Below, piece by piece: positions 1 through 31,749 of a stretch of 64,000 nucleotides of DNA. How positions within the stretch are numbered: position 1 is the stretch's first letter; every line of letters begins with the position of its first letter. Source of the DNA: Xiphophorus maculatus (Eukaryota > Chordata > Actinopteri > Cyprinodontiformes > Poeciliidae); the NCBI RefSeq assembly GCF_002775205.1, contig NC_036461.1:10391015-10455014 (forward strand), in the 5' to 3' direction. The position numbers were made by a program, and so were the translations under genes. The notes below the pieces were generated by a model that did no database searches, was not told the DNA's origin, and worked only from the letters and a program-made list of their open reading frames with translations.

Positions 1-1040
1 CCACAGCCTGGGATGCATCTGAACTTAAATCCCATTCATTTTTAAAATCTATAATTAAAAAAGCCTCCTGGACTAAATGCAGACTCTTTAAAATCTGATT
101 TATCACTTCCAGTAATTTTATCCTTTTATAAACATTTCCAAAAATAGAGGTTGTAGTGCTTTGTTTGGCATTTACAGTCAGTTTTGAATCAGAGTCCACT
201 CGGTTCATGAGTAAAAGAGCAAAATGGTGATGGATAAAATGATATCAATCAAGATAACGCATGTGCATTGACATTTAATGTAAAAATCAATATAAAATTG
301 AAAAAATAGACTTTCATCAGTTAGGATAATTAAAGAAAGAAAAACATATGGAAAAACAAAATGGTTTTTTCCACACTGAATTTAATTTTATTTTTACTAT
401 TCTTACTGGAATAAATTACAAAAGCTAATTATTGACTTTCCAGTCTGCACAGCAAACCTGAGATTTTGCCAAAATAGTGACATTAAGGAATAACTGCATC
501 TAATTTAACTTTACTTCACCATCTGAGGTGATTACAAAAAGCGTCTTCATTCATTCCACCACTTTGATTTCCACATCAAATTTATTTTGATTTCTGACAG
601 TTAAAGAGAGAAAAATACATCCTTCTTTAAAAACTGTTTGAAGAGATCCAAAACACTAAGCAATTACTCTTCTGGTGTTTGCAGTGTTTTGCTTTTCTTA
701 CTGGAATTCTTAAGTAGATTAATAGACTTCCTCTGGAGGTTATGTAGAAGACCACACCTGCACTTATGGGAAGAACATAGGATTTGGAAAATAAATATTT
801 ATAAACAAAGGCTTCAAAGCATTGCTGGGTCATCCTTCTGCTGCCAAATAATACTAAATTTCACTGCGCTACGATCAAGTCCAACAGGTGCAGTCTCTAA
901 ACAATGGCTGTCAATTCTCATTAAATCCGAGAACAGACCTCTGCACTTACATCTGGTGCTGAATACCAGGACAAGCACAAGCTCAGACTTGCTTCAAACT
1001 ATCATTTGCTAAATCCTAATTGTCTTTTTTGCTGTTGCAG
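1..1040. other. Non-coding flank left of the CDC42EP-like exon
   Basis: This is AT-rich sequence with no convincing gene. A polypyrimidine tract and CAG acceptor end at 1040, so it is at least partly an intron of the plus-strand CDC42EP-like gene. It is probably also part of the last intron of minus-strand dnajc17. I looked on the minus strand for the conserved dnajc17 C-terminal exon (family motif around RDYESLVMMRMRQ) and did not find it. Open frames at 638-1012 (+) and 627-833 (-) have no recognisable domain and are taken as chance. Confidence 0.5.
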
Positions 1041-2091
1041 ATGGCACTATGTATTTAGGCTGCATCATTTCCTGAGGATTCACAGAGATCAAAGTCTAAC
1101 TCCAGTAAATCCATCAGGATGCCACTTAAAACGTCGCTGTACAGAAATCCATCCTCCAGTCGCTGGTCTAGCAGGAACTCAAAGAGGAGAGAAGTGCTAT
1201 CTGTCGAAATGATCAGTCTACCCCTAGGTGATTTTCGGCATGTCTCTCACATTGGGAGCGACAGCCAAGACGACAGCTTTGGAGATTTATCCTTCCTCAA
1301 AATGGGTCACGGCCTGCTCCGACAAAGTTCCAAGAGCGAACAGAACCTCTTCCTGAGCTGCAAGCCACCACCAAAGCCCCCACGTCTGAACCTGGATGGA
1401 AAGGAGGGCATGCAGAGCCCCGAGTGGTCTGTGGACAAGAAGAGAAAGAAGTGCAACTCTTTGCCTCTTCTGGACAGTGAAGAAGAAGATAAGTGCGAAA
1501 ACGAGGAAGTTAATGAAACGAGGAATGACTTTGCTTCTAATCAGACTTGCCGGCCCGGAAGTGGCAGCGTGGGTTCTGATAGAGATCGAGAGTTCACAGG
1601 GAGTTGTGAACACATTGATGAATTTAAGGATGAGGACAGTGGCTTTTCATTCAGTCTGGACCTGGGCCCTTCAATCCTGGAGGATGTTCTTCGGGTGATG
1701 GACAAACTGCACAACTGAAAAACCTTGAACAACTTGGTAAGACACTGGCTGTTGGAGAAGAAATTTAACTTAATATTCTTCTCGGGACACAACTTTGCAT
1801 AACCATGAGGACATGATAAATTATCCAGTGTAGCAAAGACTGGATAATTTTGCCATTAATTCAATTTGCCACCCTGGTCCTGGTCTGCACAAAGAGTCTG
1901 CAGAGAGCTGTGACCAAACTGGAGATCAATTTACGAGGACAGTAGCTCTTTATTCAGCCTGGATCTGGACAAACTAATTTGTGAACAATGTTCTCCAGAT
2001 CATCGACAAACTGCGCAACTATGCAAAATACTGATGTCATCACTTCTTTGGAAGACCCAACACTATTTTATTAACAAGGATACTTAATAAA
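1041..2091 (+). CDS. CDC42 effector (Borg/CDC42EP-like) protein; likely fish counterpart of human C15orf62; CDS 1119-1718
   Basis: The coding exon follows a clear acceptor (AG at 1039-1040). The start ATG is at 1119, with an in-frame TAG upstream at 1056-1058 in the same exon, and the stop ends at 1718 (199 codons). Residues 31-46 (MISLPLGDFRHVSHIG) form a CRIB-type Cdc42/TC10-binding motif, followed by the Borg motif DSFGDLSFL at 52-60. Residues 83-90 are a proline stretch (PPPKPPRL). The end (SLDLGPSILEDVLRVMDKL) is the conserved Borg C-terminal motif. Borg proteins bind GTP-loaded Cdc42 and organise septins and actin. The N-terminus resembles CDC42EP2/EP3. However, at 199 aa, and nested beside dnajc17, it is best explained as the C15orf62 counterpart; this relies on my memory of the human map. 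The third H-T-x-H-type position is V-S-H rather than the usual T-x-H. A poly(A) signal AATAAA is at 2086-2091. The 5' UTR exon(s) were not located. Confidence 0.85.
1818..1850 (+). other. Stem-loop in the 3' UTR of the CDC42EP-like gene
   Basis: A perfect inverted repeat has 12-bp arms at 1818-1829 and 1839-1850 (core ATTATCCAGT / ACTGGATAAT) and a 9-nt loop. It lies 100 nt after the stop codon, inside the transcribed 3' UTR. A role in RNA stability is possible but not shown. Confidence 0.7.
1894..2022 (+). pseudogene. Degenerate duplicate of the CDC42EP-like C-terminal coding segment
   Basis: This stretch aligns, with small gaps, to positions 1592-1722 of the gene just upstream. The shared order is GAGTtcacaGgGAG-TGTGA, then GAGGACAGT, TTCAGtCTGGAcCTG, and finally the GACAAACTGC-CAACT end. 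It keeps a readable EDSSSLFSLDLD but then shifts frame, so the DLGPSILEDVL core is not preserved. It lies between the gene's stop (1718) and its poly(A) signal (2086), so it is probably transcribed as 3' UTR. A local tandem duplication followed by decay is the simplest explanation. Confidence 0.75.
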
Positions 2092-3848
2092 GTAGAAACT
2101 TATATTTGCTGCTTCCTAAGATCTTTACATTCTCAAACAAACAAATGAACATCTTGTTACTCTAAAGAAGACATGATGTTGTTTATAGAACATTATGATA
2201 ACCAGCATTTGCCAAAAACAGAATGGTAAAGATAAGACAGGAACGTTTTTTTTTATGTCTGGGCATTTCTAACTTCATCTACATTTCCTCTTTACTATTA
2301 TAACCTCCCAGCCCACACTCAAAGCAGCTGTTAGGATTTAAGGGTGTTGTGTTTAAGAAAAGAAAAGCTGAGGCTGAAATCCAAGGTCCTTGAGCTGTGA
2401 TGTCTTGAGTCTTGGCGTGCTTGCCCGTCTATTGTGTGCACAGGGCAATTTTTCCTCCGCACGCATCCTGGCGGCCCCACTCGAAGGTAGAGCAAGGTAC
2501 CCCCCATTTCTCATTCCCAGCAGTACAGTGAAAACAAACATTTCGCTCTGCTTCCAATAAAAGCCACCCAGTGGTGGCAGGTTGGGCAGCATACCAAGGT
2601 GGGCCACAGGTCCAAGACCTTATAAGAAGAAAGAAATGGCAGAGCATGCTGTTTTGTTGGCTGCAAATCAGAGTGCGATGATCTGGCGGATGGCGCTCAA
2701 GAAAGAAAGTGGCGGTGAGTAACACTATACATCTACACATGCAGGGAGGTTGGAGAGGAAGAGGGAGACAGACTCTGCTTCAGCAGAGGTCCTGATGAGG
2801 ACTTAAACACAACCTTCTGAGCAAATACATGCTGCGTCTCATGTATATGTATTGCATTTCTTCTCACGTCATCCAAGTGGGAATTTGTGCAGACAATTGA
2901 GGTCTACTAATAGGGGGTTGAGAGGATGATATGTGGGACAAGCCCGGAAAATGTTAAATTCCTTTGCACCCTAAAAGGTCAAACTGGGAAATACAAAAAC
3001 CACAAATGTCCTGCTTCAAGCAAAAGACTCAGTATTCTATGCATGTCCAAACAAAAACAGCGTTATTTCTGGATACATCTGCATTGTATGTCTGTTTTGG
3101 TGCCTGATGTTTTAAACTGGATACCTCTGTTTCTTGTATATGTTATGACAAAAGTTATTGTGAAAGCATTTTTTGCATTGTAAAATCTACCGGTTTGTAC
3201 TTTGGTTTGGTAGGCAAAAAATGTACACCATTCAAATCCCATCATTGGTGGTTTTGTGGATAAACTGAACGGGACTGTTTACACAACAATGGACCGACAT
3301 GTACTTGGCTTCTCAGCAAAAGAAGCCAAAATGGATGGATTATGTTTTAAATCTCACTGATGTCCAACCTTTTTTTTTTTTTTTTTTCAGCAATCATTGT
3401 CTTGGGTACAAATAATTAAATGTGGAAATGGACAGTAATATATATTAAAACATGTCTCTGGCATTGCATTACAATTAATTTAAGAAAACCACTGCCTTAA
3501 ATGATTTCCATTGCTCTGAAGAATGCCTAAATCAACATAATAAAGGTGGATATTGCCAGATGTAAGGCTGGAGCCTTGTTCGTGACAATGACTCATAATG
3601 ATTAAAGCTCAATTTCTTCACAAATGAAAAAAAAGAAGTGCTAAGTAGGGCAGCCGCAATGAGACGAAATTGTAGACCAAATAAGAAGAGTTAAATTTTC
3701 AAATGTACATTTGTTTTCTGTTTATATAAAACAAGTAAGCTCCATTTAATAAAGATTAGTAGTCTGGGAGCAAATGGATGTACCGGAGGATTTTAGGGGC
3801 ATCAGATTAAAATGAACAGATGCTACAAACAATACCTGATTATGCTAC

Positions 3849-3950
3849 ATTTTGTGTTGGTCTATCACATGAAATCTCATTTAAATTAATTGAGGTTTGT
3901 GGTGTAAAGTGATAAAATGTGACTCAAGTTCACAAACATTACTAAATGTA
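3849..3950. mobile_element. Tc1/mariner terminal-repeat fragment
   Basis: The phrase 'gtgttggtctatcacatgaa', followed by a diverged 'aagtttgtggttgtaa...aaaatgtga' type sequence, matches the terminal inverted repeat shared with the longer Tc1 copies at 7806-8571, 23585-24891 and 55195-56395. Only the terminal part is present and no transposase segment is seen. Confidence 0.7.
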
Positions 3951-6900
3951 CCTATGTCAAAGTGAAACTTATGAACTCATCTCACAGCTTTAATGGTAAC
4001 TGAAATTCATATAGTTTTGGAAAAACAACCTAAAATTAAGTCAAACGTTTTGACTTAATTTTCAGGGCCATAAGAACTAAATAACAATACAATTATTAAA
4101 ATTTTTAAAATTCAAAACATTTTTTTGTTAAAGTTTTGTTCAGGGTAAGATATGAAGCGTATCTTTTTCTTACACAATCATGTCCAAACAGAAAAGGGTT
4201 CAAGCTAGAGTTCAGTATAGACAACCAATGGCTGGGCCACACGCTACGCATCTATTCCAGACAGAAGGGATATTTTCTCAGAATACACTTTTCAGGCACT
4301 AGGAAACCACCACACTGGGGAAAAAGTCCAGGAATAGCTCATCTGATGCATCTGGTTCTGTCGTGACAACCCCGAGTTGACTCTGGGTCTAGATGGAAGA
4401 GGCAGGCATCTGATTTAAATGCTGTGTGATATATTAACTTTAAATAATACGATATTCTAAATTGAACCATGAACACAGTGATTAATGATGAGATCATCTC
4501 CCAGGAGACCCAAGCATATGTCTTGGCAGACATCTGTGGAAGTACTGCAGTTACAGTCAATCAGTTATTAGACTGTAAGCTATACGCTTGGCCACATGTG
4601 TAAATCCTCTTTCTAAAGCTGCAAGCATGAGCCCATCTTAGAAGAGATTTAATTTATAGGTACAGTGGCGTTTGGCTTGAATTTGTTTGATCTGATCACC
4701 AATATGTTGAAGGAGACAATTTTATAAAACATAATTTGGGGATTCTTACAGGCAAGCAGAGCCACAAAACTGCTGAAATTACACATTTCCACCACCTGCT
4801 TGTTGACTCTGGCAGTTCATATGATATTTTACTCTTTTATTCCAACTTACAAGGCAGAAAATTACAGGAAAAAAAGTGAACTATAAACATGATTTCCTGA
4901 CAGGAATTAATGAGATGAATCATGCCATGGCATCTCTTCTCTTTTGTGAATTTAAACAAGTTTTAACACTGTTATTAAAATAAAGGAAAGCGGTCTAGAG
5001 ATTTACAAAATGTGTTGCCTGGCGAACTGAAAAAAACTAATTAATTAAAAACCAGCTTTTTGGGGAGGAGTTTGACCTTTTTATGAGTTCAGGTAAAACA
5101 GAGCCAGTATTCGTGAGATTATTCTGTAAACCTCTTCTGTATCCAGGAGTTTATGGAAATCCATTGTAGAGTTATGGCTTTTCCTTCTTCAGACCACTGA
5201 TTAATACGTCTACATTCATATCCTTGAATAAGCATGATACATTGCATGAATTTCACTTCTTTTGTGCTTCACTTAAAAATTTCAACAGGTCTAACATATT
5301 ATTTAAATTGATGCTTTGCAAATTGTTTTATCCAAAGTGAAGCCAAAAAGATTGAACCTAACGTACCTTCTTTTTTCCAAGTAATGCAATGAGAATGAGG
5401 TTTTTTTTTATTGTTAGACAAATATTAAGATTTTATTTAGTTTGTACGTGTTAAACATTATTAGAAAGGGATCATGATGGAGAGTATGACACAGCTCCCT
5501 TTTTTATTAGAAAAGCCCCATTGACTCCAGATGCATTTATTGAGCCAAGAAGCAAAGTAATGAGAACTGGGGTGAAGTCATCTGTGTCTTTAAGCTCTCT
5601 TTAGTCCCACCGTGACCTGCCGAGCACTGTGTTTGGACTGATGAGGTTAAAGAAGCAAGACTTCACCCATTTTGACCCTATGTAGTTACAGATGGCCAAA
5701 GCTGGGGAACTAGGGAGAGATCAGATGTTTAGATCACAAATAGATTTTTTTTCCCCAGAATCCACCCAATGTCCACTACCTCCAGACAAATTCTACAATA
5801 GCTAAAGTGTTTACTGTTACTGTCTGGCATCTCTTAACGGACAAGTATTGCATTGAGGGCCAAATGAAAAATTACCCAATCAAAATAACATTTTCATACT
5901 TGGTTGCAGAGAAAGAAATGGTTAAAAAAAAGAATCAGCTTTGGATGTCAGTAAAGCAAACTGAGTTAGTATAATAGCATTTAAAAAGATTAGAATGACA
6001 AGTCCCAGTGTGCAGGCTGAGTCTCGGATTCTAACCCCATGTAGGAGGTCTGACACCCCTCACTGGGCTGAGGGTTGAAATACAGTTCACCAGAAACCAG
6101 AGACACAGATAAGTACATAAGTGCAGAGAAAAAGTCCACTGATGGAAAAACATTTAGACATTTTTGACAGAGAAGCTGAAGAATTTAGGAAATAAATTAT
6201 GCAGACTGAATCAATCTTAAAATGCTTTAAAAAATCTCAGTTGAATTAGGAAATGTCATTTCTGGAAGCTGTAATGCACACCCACACATGAGATGTGAAC
6301 TCCTTTTCTCGAGGGCTTTTTGAGACAACCTTGCCAGACCAAAGGTGCAGCTAACGAAACCTGTTTTATCTGCAAGTGGCATTCTGTGGTTGTTTTGGTC
6401 TCAGTGGGTGATGTCTCCATCACTACCTCAAGCCCTCTTCTGATTGGTTTATCATCTCACCCCCTGAAAGATCATTAGGCATATTTCACCATATGCTTTG
6501 CTACATTTGGAAAAATAAATAAATAAAACAAAGTTCCTTAAAAAGTTTTAAGTCTTGGCCAGGTGTCACTTTGTAACTTACTTTAAGCTCTTATTGAAAA
6601 ACTTTTAAGATATCCAAGAAACTGTTGTTTCTTAGCAGCAAGAAACACCAGTACCATCTGCCCATTTTTATAGTAATGTGTGACAGACTGAACCAATCTT
6701 GGAGTTAAAGTCAACCGTCCCTCCAGCTGAAACAGGGAGAGGCAGAGATGGCAGAACCACCAGGGCAGAGAAAAGAGTTATCTTTGTTCCTTATATTTGT
6801 TTCTATTTGTTACTTAATAATAACTAACGACTGATTTGAAATCATTATTATAATTTATCATATCCCGTTCATGCTGCAACAAGAAATTATTTAATAGATA

Positions 6901-7407
6901 TTTGCCTGACTATTTTACAGTGATTTGAAAAAGATATTCCAAAATATTACAAAAGGTCAGTATAAGAAGTTGCACATCTTTAAAGGACCTGAGTAAAAAG
7001 ACAAAAAAAAAACTAAACTTGAGGATAAAAAGCTAAGGATTAAAGTTCACAAACGCCAGTATGAATACACAAAAGCTTTTCTTAAAATAATCCCGACAGT
7101 CAGGCTGACATGTTAGGGTGTCATTATTGCACAGTGCCTCCCCTTGGCTGCCGTGTGAAGTGAAGCATTCCTGGACTCTCCCAGGTCAGTTACATTAATG
7201 AGCGCCCAACCAGTCTCTCTGAACCAGTAAGAGGCCACCGCCTCACCACTCCAAAACAAATAAACTGAGGTCCACTTACCCGACCACACTGATTGTGGCC
7301 AAAAAGAACAAAAGTGCAAACTCTGGGGCAACATTTGAACCGTTGATATGGAAGAAAAAAAAAAATCTGAACATTTACATAACTCTTTCTACAGAGAGGT
7401 TAATATT

Positions 7408-7413
7408 TTTATT
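7408..7413 (-). promoter_or_regulatory. Possible intronic poly(A) signal after dnajc17 exon 10
   Basis: AATAAA on the minus strand lies about 90 nt beyond the read-through stop (TAA at 7504-7502). Together they could make a short dnajc17 mRNA that ends in intron 10. AATAAA is frequent in AT-rich DNA, so this is only a candidate. Confidence 0.3.
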
Positions 7414-7501
7414 GGAGAAACAGCAACTGGCAATACTTTGTAAGACGGGGGAGGCATGTCCTATGAGAGCAGAAGGAAATTTAAAAGAATACATTTCTGT
7501 G

Positions 7502-26538
<19,037 letters not shown>

Positions 26539-26722
26539 TTTTAATTTGAAACAAACTAGAGCAACTATACAGAGTAAACAAAACGCTTTTAATACCGTTT
26601 GCGCTGGTTCCGAAGTGGTAACGTTTGGCTAATTTAGCATTTGTTTTAGTTTTTCAGGCAGCATGAGTTTGACGTCGACGACCTTTTAACCTGGATGTAC
26701 TTTGCATGCTGGGAAATGTAGT
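26539..26722 (-). promoter_or_regulatory. dnajc17 promoter with ZNF143/Staf-like and CRE-like sites
   Basis: Read on the minus strand, 26722-26704 is ACTACATTTCCCAGCATGC, a near-consensus ZNF143/Staf (SBS) element. It ends 166 bp upstream of the start codon. A CRE-like TGACGTC lies at 26670-26676, followed by GACG. No TATA box is evident. ZNF143 sites are common in housekeeping promoters without TATA boxes, which fits this gene; binding is inferred. Confidence 0.75.
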
Positions 26723-26751
26723 TTGTTACTAAGCAAATTCTGGCTTCCTGG

Positions 26752-26866
<115 letters not shown>

Positions 26867-27359
26867 GTTTTTTAGAGTTTTACTCTTGACAGAAATTTTC
26901 GGGCTTTACTTTATCTTGTTTTATATTACATTTCACTAAAATAAGCACAACAAATGACAGTTTCCAAACTGCTTTGTATGAAACGGTGAAAAGGGAGACG
27001 TTCACTTGATTACCACTGCACATAACTTTTATTTTTTCTCATTAAAATTTTTTATCCATCTTTTTAACTTCCTTGAAATTATTATTGCTGCATTAAATAA
27101 GCTAATGGTATAATGTAAAAACATCTTTCTACTAAATTTCTCTGGGGATGAGGATGTACTTGTTTGAATGGTGTCCAAGTGAGTCCTTCTTTCTGTGCCT
27201 TGTGACTTTTTTGTAACTTTAGTTATTTTCCTCTTCATGATAGATGACGTTACATAAAAATACCCAGAACACAATTTCTAGAAACTGTTTTGCAGCTAAG
27301 ACACTGACATGTGTAACACTGAATGCACATAAATCATTCAATCTTATTTGACTCATTAT

Positions 27360-27386
27360 TTATCAAACTCACTTTGAGTTTGATAA
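27360..27386. other. Inverted repeat with 3-nt loop
   Basis: Arms of 12 bp (27360-27371 and 27375-27386) pair perfectly around CTT. The next bases (actcaaagtgagt) form a second pairing with the loop region, so two alternative stems are possible. Confidence 0.6.
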
Positions 27387-30226
27387 CTCAAAGTGAGTAC
27401 TCAAAGAGGAATGGATTTTAGACTTCATACTGAACAAATTCTAAAACAAATTTAAAGAAGCAAAGAGTATCCTAGATTTTTCTCAGGTTTAAAATTAATT
27501 TTACTGCAGTCAAGACATTTTTTACTATTTCATTGAAATTCACAAGAATATGAGGAAAAAACAATAATAATTTTTAAATGATCAAGAATTTTGTTGTTAA
27601 TCACCCCAAGGTCTATTTACTGATAATTTAATTGAGTAAAACAAATGCACAAACAAGCATAGATAGCCCAAAGTTTCCAATACGTATTTTATTCTTCAAA
27701 CTATTATTAAAAGGATAATATCAAAACTTTTTTTTTTCTTTTTTTTTTGAATGGCAAAGACACAAATTCTGATAAGTGAACCTGTCTGCATCTCTGAGAT
27801 CATTACACAGCAAACATGAATGAGAATCAATGGTCCAATTATGCCTTACACACTTGACAGGCTGTTGGATGGTGCCAAAATAAGGCTAAAATTATTAGCA
27901 ATCCGAAAACGATGGGAGGGAGGTACCTACACCACATTGATTTGTTATGCATTATATATCTTCTAAAGTTAGCCGAAAGATTTCTTTTTTTTTCCCCAAG
28001 TCCCTCAGTGGAAAGTCAGGGACTTTAAATCTTACAAAATTACTGCTTGAGACCAAACTCTTGTGTATATCAAGGTGAAATACTCAGATCAGGCTACTTT
28101 TTTTTTTTTTTTACAAAAAGTGGCAAAATTACTGCCAATTTGGACATTTATAGCAACAAAAAGAAACACAACAAAGATATTGACTTTGAAGATTACATAT
28201 TGGATCACAGCGTGTCTCACAATCCAGTTCCACAAGCTGAATTAGCAGTCTATTCACGATGACTTAATAATATTTACTTTCTAGTCTGTGGTTAAACATG
28301 GGAATGTGCAGCGACTATTTTGCTGAGGCTGGAAACACAGCTATACACCAATAATCTTGTTAGAAGTTCAGAACTTATTCTCCTTTTTATGTCTTGCTAA
28401 TAGTCCCCAGGATAGAAGCTTCATTCTTCAATGTAACAATGGGGCTTATTGTGAAGGTGCCTTTGTTTTGGATCTGCAAAGCAGGATGACAGCTCAGATC
28501 ATTTCTGTCTTTTGTCTGGTGAAGTGAAATTCTTTCAAGTCACAAAGACGAGCATAATCTGATCCGCTAAAACGCAGAAACACATTTCTTAACACTTTTG
28601 ATTCCCACGGAATCGAAAGTGCAGGCATTGTTGACTTTTTCAATTGCAGGAAGAACTTCCCCCTTCTCTTGAGTTTTATAAAATCTGCATCAGCATCTAC
28701 TTTCAAGGGTCTGATTTAGTGAATCTGGTAACTCTTTTTATCTGTTTCTCTCTTCCTGCTTTCATCCGGAGGTCAGGTTCAGCTCATTGGATGGTGCGTT
28801 TGTGTGGAGGAGGAGAGGAGGGGGGGGTCCGACAACTGCCTCTATTCAGCATCACATGGAGAGCTTAAAGTTACACAACTATGCACACATAGGGAGAGGA
28901 AACTCTGCAATTCTGTTTTCAAAATAAAAGCACAAGCATCAGAGCGTCTGTAAAAGTAAAAACTTTCACCCAGTGAAACCGAAACCCAGATTATGTAAAA
29001 ATCTGATGATTTCAAAAGAATTGAAGCTATTGCACAAAACACTATATTAAGGGGAACAGCTTGTCCCAGATAAGTAACCATCTAAATTACAGCCAGTTTC
29101 TTACTGACTGACCCTTGCTATTATTCATTGCCATTCTTATTACATTTATGATTTTTTTCTAAATTACACTGTACACAGGACGTAAAAATCTGTTTTATAT
29201 ATCTAAATCATTATTCCATTATATGTGCTGCACTTTGGCACAGATACCCTTGTTACGTTAGACCTGGGGTGTTTCTACATACATGGTATTATTTCCCAAA
29301 CTTCCTCCACAATCCAAACCCATGCATGTTAGGTTGAACAAATTTTCCAGATTGTTTTTTTGGTCTAATACTGAACAGCCATTCAGTCAGATAGCTTTAC
29401 ACCAAGGAAAGGACTCAATGGGAAGTAATGATTCTTTTTTCTCTCTCTCTCTTGAAGGAGTGTCCTATTTCTCCGTGAGATATTTTATCACTAACTGAAC
29501 AGAGTGATGACAGACTGTCAACCTTACGATTTTTTTAGAAAGTATCTGTTAGTGGAATTTTAGAAAGCAGCATTTCTCAAACATTTCAGCTATGAAGATT
29601 TTCATTCCGCCTGCTCAAGCTACTCTTGTGTATTTACAAAGTCCCAGCGATGTCAGGAGGGAGCAGACAAGAATGGAGTACTCTCCTATAGGTTCAAGAC
29701 ATTCTAACTGAAGAGTCGCAATGTAGTTAGAACAGACTGAATAGACTCTGAGTACATGTGACAAGAATGAATAAAGTGACAAAATTCCTTAGGAGATGGC
29801 TGAGCTGACTATGACCTTGGGAAAGCAGAATGGGTAGAGCAGATGACATGCCTCTACAAATCATCAAGGTCTGAGAACCAGGACTCTATGTAATTTGTAT
29901 TCTTCATCTCTCCACTCTTGTTTCAGACACTAGAACCTTTACTTCCAAATTAAATGCTAAATTTACGTTATCTAGAAAGTAGAGTATGCAACTCTGACCT
30001 AAAGCCAGTCTTTTTTTTTTTTTTTTGCTTTGCCCAGACGAGATGCTTCTGACACTATCTCTGGTTCATGAGTAGTTTAATACCATAGTTCTAGTCAAAT
30101 TCCATTTTCTACCACACCTTTTCCTTTCACTTAACTTTACATTATTATGCTTGAATTGTATGGTGGCATATCCTCCATTTGGATAGTGTTAACTGGACAA
30201 CTGGACAGTCGTGATCAAAATGTAAC

Positions 30227-30228
30227 AT

Positions 30229-30283
<55 letters not shown>

Positions 30284-30284
30284 G
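30227..30284. repeat. (ATTT)14 microsatellite
   Basis: A pure tetranucleotide run of about 58 bp, roughly 300 bp upstream of the proposed inf2 5' exon. Confidence 0.97.
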
Positions 30285-30589
30285 TAGCTTCTTTGTAATA
30301 TTCTAATTTTAAGTATGTTCTGATTCATTGAGATAATCCCGGAAATGCCTACTTTTTTCATATCGTACTTGCTTGATTCAAACCAAATTATTCTGAAAAG
30401 TCTAACAGGATGTTGTAGTACATCGCTTGTACTGTGACTCCTTTGCAAGTGAGTAAAGGGGCCGTGGTGACTGGAGAGCGGCAGGCTGCGGTCCGCATTC
30501 CACGGGAAGGGGTCTGTCCTGCCAAGCACAACCCAAACCATCAGGGGTCATCATCTCGTCTATTGTCTGGAAGAGGAAGAAAAACGCCT

Positions 30590-30668
30590 GCAACGCGCGC
30601 CGCTATGTAAAAGTCTAAAGAAGAAGCGATTTTTCCAAACTGAGAGAGTATTTACGGAATAAAACCAG
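30590..30668 (+). other. Candidate inf2 5' untranslated exon
   Basis: A short GC/CpG-rich patch (cctgcaacgcgcgccgctat) stands out in AT-rich surroundings. It is followed by a good splice donor (ACCAG|GTATGG, exon end 30668). inf2 coding exon 1 has an acceptor 14 nt before its ATG (AG at 36807-36808), so a separate upstream 5' UTR exon must exist and this is the best candidate seen. The transcription start is unknown. Confidence 0.45.
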
Positions 30669-31749
30669 GTATGGCATTGCATTTAATCTGTGATCTGCAA
30701 TGTGATAACATTTAATTTTTCTTATCTTTCTCGTTTACGGACTGCCATGTTATGTCCCGTGTTATGTGTAAATGTCGCAAACTGAAAACAAAGATGTGCT
30801 AATTCTAACAATGTGCCAGAGCTGAATGCAGACTGAGTCTGTGACAGGATGCAACAGTCCTGTCGATCCATCTTGGAGGTAATAAGCGACCAAATTGTAG
30901 CGAGCTATATTTACCTATAGGCAGGAGGAAGGGAGGAAGGACGTGGTGATCAAATAAACAAGAATCCACGCAGAGGAATGTTGTTTTGAGGGTGTTTCTG
31001 AATCAAATGTGTAGTAACACATGGTTTTGGATGTCCCATCAGTTGCTAAAATATGCAGTCTGAAAGGGGAAAATGTGTAAAAAAAAATTTTTTTTTTTAA
31101 AGAAGAAAAAAAAGGAAACTTAAACACTACATGATGTTTTATCTTAACACAGAATATGTGCCTGTAGACTAAAACTGGTCACTCCCTTTAAAAACACAGA
31201 GGGGAGGAGATGACTTAAAGAAGCCCCAGATGTTTTCTCTGGCATTTTTGAGCTCCACTTATTGTTTATATTCACTCCAAGGACTCCCTAGAAGTTTAAA
31301 AGACAGTTTTGATGTCAAATCTTCTTTCCTTAGTGTTGCATGTTCATGTAGACAAAACAAAATGGCTTGTTGAAAATACTGCAAACACCCCCTCTTATTT
31401 AGTTCAATCAAAATCTTTGACTTTCTTGAATTAGTTTAGCAGACAAACGAGGAAGAAATAACATCCAAGTGTAAAAAGAATCCCTCAGCATATGCTTTAG
31501 AGGAAATAAAGCCGTGGAGATGTTTCTGCACATTCACAAGTGTTGATGCCGCCACAGTGGCAGTGGGCTGCTGTGTGGGCGCTGGAAGCAGAGGATCTGT
31601 GAGGAGGCATGTCTTGTGTGCAGTGAATCAGCCTGCTATTAGCAGTACACGTGGGAGCTCTGGCAGACAAGGTCGACAAATTAAAGGTGCCAATATCTAC
31701 CTGAAGAGAAAATGCAAATGCAGGGTTTGATTGCTGACAGTTTGGTGCA

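Larger units (their letters stand above)
2092..7501. other. Gene-free stretch, probably last dnajc17 intron
   Basis: There are 5.4 kb with no recognisable exon on either strand. It holds a poly-T run at 3369-3388, a Tc1 terminal fragment near 3849-3950, and otherwise AT-rich unique-looking sequence. A scan of the minus strand for the expected dnajc17 last exon found nothing. Confidence 0.55.

Noticed and set aside
1119..1718. Assignment to CDC42EP3 by name
   Set aside because: The N-terminus is similar, but the length and the neighbourhood beside dnajc17 fit the C15orf62 position better, so no symbol is given.
2353..2740. Minus-strand open frames as the missing dnajc17 last exon
   Set aside because: Their translations lack the RDYESLVMMRMRQ-type C-terminal motif and no suitable acceptor was seen.
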